Positions 17,015 through 26,745 of a DNA stretch of 64,000 nucleotides are shown piece after piece (positions within the stretch are counted from its first letter, which is position 1; the number at the start of each line of letters is the position of its first letter). The notes under the pieces were generated by a model. The model had not been told where the DNA came from. It was given only the letters and a program-made list of their open reading frames with translations, and made no database searches. A program made the position numbers and the translations under genes. The stretch comes from Candidatus Gastranaerophilales bacterium. Its GTDB lineage: Bacteria > Cyanobacteriota > Vampirovibrionia > Gastranaerophilales > Gastranaerophilaceae. The stretch lies in NCBI GenBank assembly GCA_944327275.1, contig CALVHB010000046.1:1-64000 (forward strand). The letters run 5' to 3'.

Positions 17015-19480
17015 CTATTCTCGGAATGATATTTCAGAATATGTTTTTTGTAATTTAGCACGAACATTGTTCATTTGTTTTTCAATGACTTCGTCTGTTA
17101 ATGTAGCATTTTCATCCTGCATTTTTATTCTGAACGCCAAACTCTTGTAACCTTTTTCTATGTTTTCGCCTTGATATACATCAAATACTTCACTTCCCTT
17201 GAAGATGTTTTGTTGAACTGCACCTTTGATAACCCTTTGGATATCATCAAAGCTTACTTCGTCGTTAATTACAAAAGCAATGTCTCTTCTAACTTCAGGG
17301 AATTGCGGTAATTTTTTATATCTTACGGTATGTTCCTTAATGATTCCAATAATTTCGTCCAAATCAAGTTCAAATATAAAAGCATCTTGGCCTTTTAATT
17401 TCAATTTGTCTTTTAAAAGTGGATGTATTTGTCCGAAATAACCTATGTTGGTTAGATTTTTGCCCAAAATGTTAACTTTAGCACTTCTATATGGGTGCAT
17501 ATATTCTAAATCTTCACATGCAGTAAGCTTAATTCTTTTGCTTACTCCAAGTCCTTCAAATAGTTTTTCAAAAATACCTTTTAATGTGTAGAAATCTGTT
17601 TGAGCGTTAACCTGCCATTTTGAATTTTCTACTTCTCCGGTCAATATACCTGCAAGGACTCTTGATTCTTTAACTCCGGAGGACTTTTCGTCGGCTTCAC
17701 TAACAATAATGTATTTTTTACCGATTTCATAAGCCCAGAATGTTTTCTGACCGTTGTCATAGTTATTTTTCATACAATTCAATATACTTGCTGCAAGATT
17801 TTGTCTTAGCATAGTACATTCTTCGCTTGCAGAATTAAGCACTTTGACAGCTTTTGAATCATCGTATGTTTGCATATATTTATCTAATAATGGTTTTCCT
17901 ATTAAAGAACTTGTAATAATTTCATTTAAGCCGGAAGATAACATTATTTCATTTACTTTTTTTACAACCTTTTCTTCCAAAGTAATTTCAGGTGTTTGAT
18001 TTTTATTTGGAAGTGTTGGAGTTATTTTATCGTAGCCATTAATTCTTGCAATTTCTTCTATTAAATCAATTTCTCTTGTAACATCTCCCATTCTGAATGA
18101 AGGTACGGCGAATTTTGCTGCAGCATCATTGCCTCCAAGTTTTTCAAAACCTAGTCGTTCCAATATAGAAATACATTTTTCTGGTGCAATTTCGCAACCT
18201 AAGATTCTTTTAATTTGAGAATATCTTAAGGTAATGTCGATTGGTTCAAGTTTATTTTCACCAGCTTCTACAACCCCTTCAATTTCAGCATCTGCAAGTT
18301 CTACTAAAAGTTGCATAGCGCGCATTAGAGCTGGTCTTATAGCTTCGATATCTATGCCTCTTTCAAATCTTGCACAAGCTTCAGAACGGTAACCTACACT
18401 TCTGGCACTTTTTCTGTTTGACGCAGGAGTAAAATATGCTGCTTCTAAAGCAATATTTTTTGTATTGTCGTCAATTTCAGAATTTGCACCGCCAAATACA
18501 CCTGCAAGACATACCCCTTCTTTTTCTGTAGCTATAAGCACACTGTCATTTGTAAGATTTCTTTCGACTTCATCCAAAGTTATAAGCTTTTCTCCTTCTT
18601 TGGCACGTCTTACGCACAAATAACCGTTTAATTTGTCTAGGTCAAATGCGTGGAATGGTGTACCGTATTCAAGCATTACGTAGTTTGTGATATCTACAAC
18701 GTTGTTTATTGCTCTTACACCTGAAGCAATAAGTCTTTTTTGCATCCATTCTGGAGATTGTTTTATTTTTATATTTTTCAAAATACCTATTGAATAGTAC
18801 TTACATACATCTTTATCTATAATTTCAACTTTAAATTTATCTGTAGATAAGTCTCTTGTACATTCAAGAGGAGAAAATTTAAGCGGCTTGTTGAAAATTG
18901 CGCTCAGTTCTCTTGCAACACCAATTACAGACATTTGATCTCCTCTATTTGCAGTTGGTGCAATATTTAGAACGTAATCTTTTTCAAAACCTAAGACTTT
19001 TTCAACATCTTCGCCAATTTTTACATCAGGGAAAATTCTGTTCAATACAAGAATACCATCTTCTTCCTGATAGTTTCTTTCAGAGACACCTAACTCGTCG
19101 GCAGAACAAAGCATCCCTTGGGATTCTACCCCTCTAATAACAGCTGGTGTCAAAGTAAACATTTCACCGGTTTTTCTATCTAAAACTTTTGACCCAACGG
19201 TTGCATAAGGAATAATTTGACCTTCCTTGATATTTTGGGCTCCACATACAACAGTTTTAAGTCCTTCTCCTGTATTTATTGTAACTAAATGTAGATGGTC
19301 AGAATTAGGGTGATTGTCAATTTTTTCAATTTTAACTGTTTTAATATTGGTAAATTTAGGTCTGACTTCTTCAATACCTTCTACTTCCAGTCCGCTCATA
19401 GTAAGTTCATGAGCTATTTGCTCAACGTCTTTATCTGATAAATCTACAAATTCGTTTAACCAGTTTAATGATACTTGCAT
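17015..19480 (-). CDS. pheT: Phenylalanine--tRNA ligase beta subunit
   Basis: This 821-residue protein has the full bacterial PheT layout. The MQVSLNWLNEFVDL start leads into an EMAP-type tRNA-binding OB domain (VVCGAQNI) at about residues 40-150. The B3/B4 editing domain and B5 (DLIEEIARINGYDKI) follow. The C-terminal FDX-ACB domain (LPQFPEVRRDIAFVINDEVSF) binds the tRNA anticodon stem. The start has a gaggg SD. pheS is not adjacent in this window; it may be elsewhere, as in cyanobacteria where pheS and pheT are separate. Confidence 0.96.
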   Translation of the reverse strand: MQVSLNWLNEFVDLSDKDVEQIAHELTMSGLEVEGIEEVRPKFTNIKTVKIEKIDNHPNSDHLHLVTINTGEGLKTVVCGAQNIKEGQIIPYATVGSKVLDRKTGEMFTLTPAVIRGVESQGMLCSADELGVSERNYQEEDGILVLNRIFPDVKIGEDVEKVLGFEKDYVLNIAPTANRGDQMSVIGVARELSAIFNKPLKFSPLECTRDLSTDKFKVEIIDKDVCKYYSIGILKNIKIKQSPEWMQKRLIASGVRAINNVVDITNYVMLEYGTPFHAFDLDKLNGYLCVRRAKEGEKLITLDEVERNLTNDSVLIATEKEGVCLAGVFGGANSEIDDNTKNIALEAAYFTPASNRKSARSVGYRSEACARFERGIDIEAIRPALMRAMQLLVELADAEIEGVVEAGENKLEPIDITLRYSQIKRILGCEIAPEKCISILERLGFEKLGGNDAAAKFAVPSFRMGDVTREIDLIEEIARINGYDKITPTLPNKNQTPEITLEEKVVKKVNEIMLSSGLNEIITSSLIGKPLLDKYMQTYDDSKAVKVLNSASEECTMLRQNLAASILNCMKNNYDNGQKTFWAYEIGKKYIIVSEADEKSSGVKESRVLAGILTGEVENSKWQVNAQTDFYTLKGIFEKLFEGLGVSKRIKLTACEDLEYMHPYRSAKVNILGKNLTNIGYFGQIHPLLKDKLKLKGQDAFIFELDLDEIIGIIKEHTVRYKKLPQFPEVRRDIAFVINDEVSFDDIQRVIKGAVQQNIFKGSEVFDVYQGENIEKGYKSLAFRIKMQDENATLTDEVIEKQMNNVRAKLQKTYSEISFRE

Positions 19481-19534
19481 TTTTTATAATTCCCTCTTAA
19501 ATCTAACTTTATAACAAGATTTTATAACAAACCA

Positions 19535-19575
19535 AATAAAAAATCACCCCCTGAATTTAAGTGGGTGATTTTTTT
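19535..19575. terminator. Intrinsic terminator between pheT and the upstream membrane-protein gene
   Basis: AAATCACCC/GGGTGATTT stem with T-rich runs on both sides. On the minus strand it ends transcription of the gene at 19595-20149 before pheT. Confidence 0.8.
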
Positions 19576-19594
19576 ATCTTCATATCAATTATGG

Positions 19595-20149
19595 TTAATC
19601 CACATTAGAATTGAATAATTTTTCATACATATTTTGTTTGTTGTGGTGAACTGCTCCCTTTTCATTCTTTTTAAGTTTTTCAATATAATCTATTTTAAAA
19701 TTTGCATCGTTTGCGATTATTTGTTCTTTTAATGCAAGGGTTGTTCTAGCAGTTTTTTCTTCTAAATAATTGTTTTGTTTTGGTCTTTCATTGCTAAATA
19801 CTGTTCTTATATTTTTTTCTTCAGCAAAAGTATTTTTATTTTTATTTCTTTTGGATAGTTTTGTTAAAAATTTCATAATATCTTTGCGATAAATAACACC
19901 TGTCACAAGTGCTGCTGCTCCAAGCACTAAACCAGTTATTTTTAAAGCTTTTCTATCTTTCTTGAATTCAAAATCTTCCCCAGATTGAATCTTATCAGCA
20001 TTTTTAACAACTTGCTTTTTAAATTCATCTTGTGTAAGAGTTTTAGTTTTACCTTCAGGATTAGTAACCAAAATCTTACCTGTTTGTAGCATTTCAACTT
20101 TGTTTCCACCTACAGCTAAAGCTGGTCCGATTGTCATGTAGTCAGCCAT
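19595..20149 (-). CDS. Single-pass membrane protein of unknown function
   Basis: This 184-residue protein begins MADYMTIGPALAVGGNKVEM and has one hydrophobic helix at about residues 69-86 (ITGLVLGAAALVTGVIY). A basic, Lys/Asn-rich C-terminal region follows. The N-terminal part reads like a short beta-rich domain (KILVTNPEGKTKTLTQDEF). ATG 20149 follows aaagg at good spacing; the TTG at 20167 is less likely. No family recognised. It is monocistronic, bounded by terminators on both sides. Confidence 0.68.
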   Translation of the reverse strand: MADYMTIGPALAVGGNKVEMLQTGKILVTNPEGKTKTLTQDEFKKQVVKNADKIQSGEDFEFKKDRKALKITGLVLGAAALVTGVIYRKDIMKFLTKLSKRNKNKNTFAEEKNIRTVFSNERPKQNNYLEEKTARTTLALKEQIIANDANFKIDYIEKLKKNEKGAVHHNKQNMYEKLFNSNVD

Positions 20150-20254
20150 AATTCTTATACCTTTCAAATTTTACGCATATTATTACTTGATACCATGAAA
20201 ACTCGTAAATAAAAAATATGTTAGTTTTTGTACAAATATTAACAAATATTTACA

Positions 20255-20290
20255 AAAAATACTACCCCTTAAAATTGAGGGGTAGTATTA
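20255..20290 (-). terminator. Intrinsic terminator of nrdJ
   Basis: ATACTACCCCT/AGGGGTAGTAT stem with a T-run on the minus strand, 40 bases after the nrdJ stop. Confidence 0.88.
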
Positions 20291-20328
20291 AGCTTTCCAT
20301 TCTTATTTTTACGGATTCAGTTTATATT

Positions 20329-22305
20329 CTATGAACATCCGGAGTATCCGCATTTTAAGCAGATGAAACATCCTTCTGCCATTTGGATTTCATTTCCACA
20401 TTCAGGACATTTTACTGTTTTTATTTCTCCTGTAGGTTCTTCAGAAACTTCTTCTACAACTGTTTCTTCAACCTTTGCTTCTTCAGATTTTTTCTTATCA
20501 TCCAGATTCATTGGCTGGAATTGACGAGAATTATTTCTGTAAACAGTAATACCTTTAAGATTATTTTCATAAGCCAAGATATAAGCTTCTTCAATATCTT
20601 TACGGGTTGCATGTTCTTCGAAGTTTACGGTTTTTGATACGGCATTGTCTGTATGAAGTTGGAATGCAGCTTGCATTTTTACGTGCCAGTAAGGTGATAC
20701 GTCATGGGCAGTTGCAAATATGTGTTTTACTTCTTCAGATACGCCATCTACGTGAGCTATAGAACCTGTTTTTGCAATCTTTTTCATTAAATCTTCTGAA
20801 TATAGACCGTTTTCAATCATGTAGTCTTTGAAGATAGGATTTATTTCAAGCATTTCAGTGCCATCCATAATTAATCTTGAGAATACAAGACCAAACAAAG
20901 GTTCAACTCCGCCAGAAGCTCCTGCAATCATTGAAATTGTTCCTGTAGGAGCGATACAAGTTGTAGTAGCATTTCTTATACCATATTTTTTGATTTGTTC
21001 ATCAAGTTCTTTCCATTGGTCATCAGAAATTTTTCCCGCAGATTTTCCTTTATACTTGTTGTAAAGGAAGTCTTTTCCATCATATATGCTGCCTACGAAA
21101 TTATTAAATCTACCTCTTTCTTTTGATAATTCAATAGATTCACATTTTGATTCGTAATCAATGAATTCCATAATTTGTCCAGCTAAAGCAGTACCTTCTT
21201 TTGAAGCATAAGAAATTCCCAGCTTCATAAGCATATCAGCCCAGCCCATAACTCCAAGACCTATTTTTCTGTTGTTTTGAACCATTTCAGAAATCTGTGG
21301 TAGAGGGTAGTTATTTACAGCAATTACGTTATCCAAGAATCTGATAGCTGTTCTTGTTGTTTCTGCAAGTAAATCCCAGTTTATAGAACCGTTTTCTACC
21401 ATTTTACCAAGGTTTATTGATCCTAAGTTACAAGCTTCATATGCTAATAATGGAACTTCTCCACAAGGATTTGTAGATTCTATAGGACCTACAAGAGGTG
21501 TTGGGTTATCAGCATTCATTTTATCAATGAATACAATTCCCGGTTCTCCATTTCTCCAAGCTCCGTCTACTATCATATCGAATACTTTTTTAGCACTTAA
21601 TTTCCCTGCTACAGTACCATTTTGCGGATTTATTAACTCGTAATCAGTTCCGGCTTTTAATGCTTCCATGAATTTGTCTGTAACTGCTACAGAGATGTTA
21701 AAGTTATTTAATTTGTTGTTATCACTTTTACATTCAATGAAGTCTAATATATCAGGGTGATCAACTCTTAAAATACCCATGTTGGCACCGCGTCTTGTAC
21801 CACCTTGTTTAACAGCTTCAGTTGCAGCATTGAATACTTCCATGAAAGATACAGGTCCTGAAGATACGCCCATTGTTGAACGAACAACGCTGTTTTTAGG
21901 TCTTAATCTTGAGAATGAAAAACCTGTTCCACCGCCTGATTTATGAATTAGTGCTGTATTTTTTACAGTTTCAAAAATCCCTTCAAGACTGTCTTCAACA
22001 GGAAGAACAAAGCATGCTGCAAGTTGTCCTAATTCTCTTCCTGCGTTCATCAATGTAGGAGAGTTTGGCATGAAATAACAATTTGTAATTGCTTTGTAAA
22101 ATCTTTCAGTTAATTTATCAACATCTGATTGAGTTTTTCCAAATTTCAAATCTCCAGATGCGATTGTACTAGCTACTCGTCTGAACATATCCGCAGGAGT
22201 TTCAGTACAGTTTCCTTCTTTGTCTCTTTTTAAATATCTTTTTTCCAATACTTTAATTGCGTTTTCCGATAAACTCAATTCTTCCATGCATGTGCTTTCT
22301 GCCAC
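20329..22305 (-). CDS. nrdJ: Vitamin B12-dependent ribonucleotide reductase
   Basis: This 658-residue class II reductase has the RNR barrel motifs [32 protein letters not shown] and [17 protein letters not shown]-terminal zinc-ribbon-like tail ([20 protein letters not shown]) holds redox or zinc Cys. It lacks an ATP-cone at the N-terminus, so it should have no dATP overall-activity site. It reduces ribonucleotides using adenosylcobalamin and needs no oxygen. The start is GTG 22305 with a very strong SD (aggggagg). A promoter ATTCAA/ATTCTA (TTGAAT-17-TAGAAT on the minus strand) sits at 22342-22370. Confidence 0.95.
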   Translation of the reverse strand: MAESTCMEELSLSENAIKVLEKRYLKRDKEGNCTETPADMFRRVASTIASGDLKFGKTQSDVDKLTERFYKAITNCYFMPNSPTLMNAGRELGQLAACFVLPVEDSLEGIFETVKNTALIHKSGGGTGFSFSRLRPKNSVVRSTMGVSSGPVSFMEVFNAATEAVKQGGTRRGANMGILRVDHPDILDFIECKSDNNKLNNFNISVAVTDKFMEALKAGTDYELINPQNGTVAGKLSAKKVFDMIVDGAWRNGEPGIVFIDKMNADNPTPLVGPIESTNPCGEVPLLAYEACNLGSINLGKMVENGSINWDLLAETTRTAIRFLDNVIAVNNYPLPQISEMVQNNRKIGLGVMGWADMLMKLGISYASKEGTALAGQIMEFIDYESKCESIELSKERGRFNNFVGSIYDGKDFLYNKYKGKSAGKISDDQWKELDEQIKKYGIRNATTTCIAPTGTISMIAGASGGVEPLFGLVFSRLIMDGTEMLEINPIFKDYMIENGLYSEDLMKKIAKTGSIAHVDGVSEEVKHIFATAHDVSPYWHVKMQAAFQLHTDNAVSKTVNFEEHATRKDIEEAYILAYENNLKGITVYRNNSRQFQPMNLDDKKKSEEAKVEETVVEEVSEEPTGEIKTVKCPECGNEIQMAEGCFICLKCGYSGCS

Positions 22306-22341
22306 ATTAACCTCCCCTTTTATTTTTATTTAATAATTACT

Positions 22342-22370
22342 ATTCTATATCAAACTTCATGTCTATTCAA
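22342..22370 (-). promoter_or_regulatory. Promoter of nrdJ
   Basis: On the minus strand TTGAAT (22370-22365), 17-base spacer, TAGAAT (22347-22342). The leader is short and shows no cobalamin riboswitch. Confidence 0.55.
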
Positions 22371-22440
22371 CAATATTACATCAATTTACAATGAGCATGG
22401 GTAGAACTGTTAAAAAACATTTACGAAACGTTACAGGATT

Positions 22441-22469
22441 TTTTCATATAACTATGTTTGTAATATAAT
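22441..22469 (+). promoter_or_regulatory. Promoter of the symporter gene
   Basis: TTTTCA (22441-22446), 17-base spacer, TATAAT (22464-22469), 17 bases before the TTG start. Confidence 0.6.
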
Positions 22470-22486
22470 GGTTCTGAGGTAAAAAA

Positions 22487-23791
22487 TTGAAACATTCTAA
22501 ACTTACAGCCCTGATATTTATAGCATTAATTTTAGGTGTTATAGTTGGACATTTTGCCCCTGATTTTGCGGTTAAAATGCGACCGTTCGCAGTTATATTC
22601 TTAAGAATGGTTAAAATGATTATTGCCCCTTTGCTTTTTGCTACCTTGGTAGTTGGTGTTGCGGGTCATGGAGACGCAAAAAGTCTTGGAAAAATCGGGC
22701 TTAAAACAATTATTTATTTTGAAATTGTAACTACTCTAGCTTTAATAATTGGTCTTACTATGGCTAATTTATTCAAGCCTGGTGTGGGTTTTGTGAGCGG
22801 CACAAGTCCGCATGCTATAAGAATGCAGGAAGCAGGACTTCTTGCAGCTACTCAAGCTCATACATCTGTTAGTGAAATGGTTACAAATATTTTCCCTACA
22901 AGTATATTTGATGCCATGGCTCAAGGAAATTTACTGCAGATTGTGGTATTTTCGATATTTTTTGCGTTGGCTATAATTGCTGTAGGAAAAGCAGCAAAAC
23001 CTGTTGTTGATATATTAAATTCAGTATCTCAAATCATGTTTAAGTTTACTGAGTATGTTATGTATTTTGCACCTTTAGGTATATTTGGAGCAATTGCATC
23101 AACAGTAGGTGCAAATGGTCTTGCTGTTTTGAAGAATTACTGTAAGGTTATTGCAGCTCTTTATGTTGCTTTAGCAGTTTTTGTTCTTTTAGTATTGATT
23201 ATTGTATGTAAAATCGTAAAAATATCATTCAGAGATCTTTTAAGAGCATTACAAGAACCTGCTTTATTGACTTTTACAACAGCAAGTTCTGAGGCGGCTT
23301 TCCCAAAAGCAATGGATATCATGGAAAGATTTGGTGTTCCAAAAAGCATTGTGGGTTTTGTTATGCCGACAGGCTATACGTTTAACCTTGATGGCAGCAC
23401 ATTGTATCTTGCTATGGGGGTGCTATTTTCATCACAAATTGTTGGAATAAATTTGGATTTAAATCAACAAATAATTATAATGTTAGCATTAATGCTTACA
23501 AGTAAAGGTGTAGCAGGTGTTCCGAGAGCATCTTTGATAGTTCTTGCAGGAACTCTTGCAAGCTTTAATATCCCAATTCTTGGTGTTGCAATATTGTTAG
23601 GTATTGACCAGATTTTAGATATGGGAAGAACAACCGTTAATTTAATTGGGAATTGTGTTGCGACTGTGGTTATTGCCAGATGGGAAAATGAATTTGACTA
23701 TCAAAAAATGGCAGAGTTTGTAAAACAGTCCAAAGAAGAAAGTATTGGAAATGATATACAGCAAAAATTAGGAAAAATAAAAGAAGGGTAA
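22487..23791 (+). CDS. Dicarboxylate/amino acid:cation symporter (DAACS/SLC1 family)
   Basis: This 434-residue membrane protein has the GltP/SLC1 features: about eight membrane helices, the hairpin-1 serine-rich motif TTASSEAAFPKAM, the NMDGT-like motif FNLDGSTLY, and GVPRASLIV in hairpin 2. It takes up glutamate, aspartate or C4-dicarboxylates with Na+ or H+. The start is TTG 22487 with gaggt at good spacing; no better ATG exists. It lies seven bases before ileS and may share its transcript. The exact substrate is not readable. Confidence 0.88.
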   Translation: MKHSKLTALIFIALILGVIVGHFAPDFAVKMRPFAVIFLRMVKMIIAPLLFATLVVGVAGHGDAKSLGKIGLKTIIYFEIVTTLALIIGLTMANLFKPGVGFVSGTSPHAIRMQEAGLLAATQAHTSVSEMVTNIFPTSIFDAMAQGNLLQIVVFSIFFALAIIAVGKAAKPVVDILNSVSQIMFKFTEYVMYFAPLGIFGAIASTVGANGLAVLKNYCKVIAALYVALAVFVLLVLIIVCKIVKISFRDLLRALQEPALLTFTTASSEAAFPKAMDIMERFGVPKSIVGFVMPTGYTFNLDGSTLYLAMGVLFSSQIVGINLDLNQQIIIMLALMLTSKGVAGVPRASLIVLAGTLASFNIPILGVAILLGIDQILDMGRTTVNLIGNCVATVVIARWENEFDYQKMAEFVKQSKEESIGNDIQQKLGKIKEG

Positions 23792-23797
23792 TTTATT

Positions 23798-26614
23798 ATG
23801 AGTAACGAAACAAGTACAAAAACTGAGTATAAAGATACTCTTAATTTGCCTCAAACGACTTTAGCGATGAGAGCAAATGCTACTGTGAGAGAACTTGAAA
23901 TCCAAAAGTTTTGGCAGGAAAATGATATTTATAATAAGATTATTGATAACCGTGATAAAGCAAATAAATTTATTTTGCACGACGGACCTCCATATTTAAG
24001 TTCTGAAAAAATTCACGTTGGAACTGCTCTTAATAAAATTTTAAAAGATATTTTATTGAAATATAAAGCTCAATCCGGTTTTTATACTCCTTATGTTCCT
24101 GGGTATGACGGTCATGGGCTTCCTATTGAAAATGCTGTTGTCAAAAATATTAAAGGTGGTAGAAGTGCATTAACTCCTTATGAATTAAGACAGAAATGCA
24201 GAGAGTTTGCTCATAAAAACTTGAAAGGACAAGAGTCTGAGTTCAAACGTCTTGGAGTTCTTGGGAATTGGGAAAATCCTTAGTTGACAATTAATCCTGA
24301 ATTTGAAGCAGAACAAGTTAGAGTGTTTGGTGAGATGTATAAGAAGGGTTATGTTGAAAAAGGGCTAAAACCTGTGTATTGGTGTGCATCTTGTGAAACT
24401 GCTCTTGCAGAAGCAGAAGTTGAATACGCTGATCATACATCAACTTCAATATATGTAAGATTTAAGTTTGATGAAGAGTCTACTGAAAAAATTAATAAAT
24501 TAGTTCCAGCAGCTGCCGGCAAAGATATTTATGCAGTAATTTGGACTACAACTCCTTGGACAATTCCTTCAAATATGGCTATAAGTATGCATCCTAAATT
24601 TGAATATACTTTCTTTGAAAAAGATGGTGATGTATATGTTGCAGCTCAAGAATTGTTAGGAAGTTTCCTTGCAGATGTTGAATGGCAAGAAAGTGATATA
24701 AATGTTATAGGGTCTTGTATAGGACAAGATTTAGAGTTGTTAAATACAAAACATCCTCTTGTTGATAGAAAATCCCCTATAATTCTTGGAGAACACGTAA
24801 CATTAGATGCCGGTACAGGTTCTGTTCATACAGCGCCGGGTCACGGTCTTGAAGACTATGAAGTTGGTTGTAAGTACGGTATAGAAGTATTTTCACCATT
24901 GGATAGTAAAGGTGTTTGGACTGAAGCTGTTAAAGATGAAGATTTAGTTGGAGTACCTTATTATAAAGGTAATTCTATTGTTATCGAAAAACTTAAAAAT
25001 TGTGGAGCCTTGCTTGCTCAACAAGATATAAATCACAGTTATCCTCATTGTTGGAGATGTAAAAATCCTGTAATTTATAGAGCAACACCTCAATGGTTTG
25101 TTAAGGTTGATAAATTCAGAGAGCAAACTTTGGAGGAAATCAAAAAAGTAAAATGGATTCCATCAAGCGGAGAAGCCAGAATCTCAAACATGGTTGCAGG
25201 ACGTACTGATTGGTGTATTTCTCGTCAACGTGCTTGGGGGGTTCCTATCCCTGTATTTTACTGTGAGGATTGTGGTGAAGTAATTGTAACTGACGAAACA
25301 ATTGAAAATGTTGCTCAGATATTTGAAAAAGAAAGTTCTGATGCTTGGGTTAAATATTCTGAAGAAGACTTACTTCCAAAAGGATTCAAGTGTCCTAAGT
25401 GCGGAAAAACTCATTTCAAAAAAGAAAATGATATCATGGATGTATGGTTTGATTCAGGTATCACTTGGAGAGCAGTTGTTAACAAACGTAGTGAAGAGCT
25501 TGGTACAACTCCTGTTGAAATGTATCTTGAAGGTTCAGACCAGCATAGAGGTTGGTTCCAGTCATCACTTTTAACTTCCGTTGCAACTCAGGGAATTGCC
25601 CCTTACAAATCAGTTTTAACTCACGGATTTGTATTTGGTGAAGATGGAAGAAAAATGTCAAAATCTTTAGGTAATTATATTAGACCTGATGAGATTATAA
25701 AAACTTATGGTGCTGACATTTTAAGATTATGGGCTGCATCAGTTGATTATAGAAATGATACAAAAATCGGAAATAACATAATTAAACAGCTTGCTGAAAT
25801 TTTCAAAAAAACAAGAAATACTTCAAGATTTTTGGTTGGAAACTTGTTTGATTTTGACCCAAAAACTGATTATGTAGAATATTCTGATTTGAAGCCAATA
25901 GATAAATTTGCATTACATAAGTTGAATCAACTTATTGTAAGTGTTACAGAAGCTTTTGATAATTATGAATTCTATAAATATTTCCAACAATTGCAAAATT
26001 TTGCAGCTGTTGACTTAAGTTCGTTCTATCTAGATATTGTAAAAGATAGATTGTACACTGCAGGAAAGAAATCACTTTCTCGTAGAGCTTGTCAAACAGT
26101 ACTTTTTGAAATATTGCAGACTCTTGTAAGAATGCTTGTTCCGGTAATGCCTCACCAAGCTGAGGATATTTGGATGAGTGTTCCTGATGCTCAAAAAGAC
26201 GGATTGACTAGTATTCTTCTTTCAAATTGGCCAAAAGCTAGACCTGAGTGGAATAATTCAGATTTAGAAGATGATTTCTCAAAAATATTAAAAGCTAGAG
26301 AAGTTGTTACAAGAGCAATTGAGCCGTTGAGAGCTGATAAAAAAGTTGGTAGTTCATTAGAGGTGGCAGTGTATGTGAAAGCTGATGACAATGCAGTATT
26401 AAAGGCTAATGAGGATGAACTATGCAATATCTTTATTACATCTCAGGCTTATGTAACTGATGAAAAACCGCAGGGAGTTCTAAATGAATACTCAGAAGAC
26501 GGTTATACTGTTTGGGTTACAAAGGCTGAGGGCGAAAAATGTGAAAGATGCTGGAAATACAGAAAATTAAATTCCGGCGGTATCTGTGAAGAATGTGCTG
26601 AAGCTATTAAATAG
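23798..26614 (+). pseudogene. ileS: Isoleucine--tRNA ligase gene interrupted by one in-frame TAG
   Basis: Two frames, 23798-24283 (161 residues) and 24284-26614 (776 residues), are in the same phase and separated only by TAG at 24281-24283. The TAG sits where IleRS normally has the Tyr of 'NPYLT'. All other parts are intact: editing domain (TTPWTIPSN, GTGSVHTAPGHG), RTDWCISRQRAWG, KMSKS about residue 620, and the C-terminal Cys4 zinc site (CERCWKY ... CEEC). The HIGH motif is HVGT (73-76). An intact IleRS is essential, so this is a sequence error, a true nonsense allele with another copy elsewhere, or a read-through or split gene. The only restart codon at the break is TTG 24284 with no clear SD. 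Confidence 0.8.
24281..24283 (+). other. In-frame amber codon inside ileS
   Basis: Context is AAT CCT TAG TTG ACA, where homologues encode Asn-Pro-Tyr-Leu-Thr. One base change from TAT or TAC gives TAG. TAG ends other genes here (fusA, uppS, ligA, folD), so general reassignment is unlikely. Confidence 0.9.
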
Positions 26615-26646
26615 AAAAAAGGGAACCGAAAGGGTTCCCTTTTTTT
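26615..26646 (+). terminator. Intrinsic terminator of ileS
   Basis: AGGGAACC-GAAA-GGGTTCCCT with a stable GAAA tetraloop, followed by a run of T. Confidence 0.93.
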
Positions 26647-26691
26647 ATGTAACAAAATGTTAATAAAATCTTATACATTTTTAAAGATTTC

Positions 26692-26745
26692 TTCAAATAG
26701 TTCCGTAGTCATGATTACAGGTACTATTTGAAAGGAAAATCTATT
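26692..26745 (+). promoter_or_regulatory. Structured mRNA leader shared with another family member
   Basis: A perfect 10-bp inverted repeat, TTCAAATAGT/ACTATTTGAA (26692-26701 and 26723-26732), abuts the SD aaagga (26731-26736). The blocks CAAATA-N-TTCCGTAGT and TACTA...TTTGAAAGGAAAATCT recur almost unchanged before the gene that starts at 53432 (minus). This suggests a common post-transcriptional control. Confidence 0.6.

Noticed and set aside
23798-26614. General reassignment of TAG as a sense codon
   Set aside because: TAG is the normal stop of ligA, fusA, uppS, folD, the XRE gene and others in this window; only ileS has an internal TAG.
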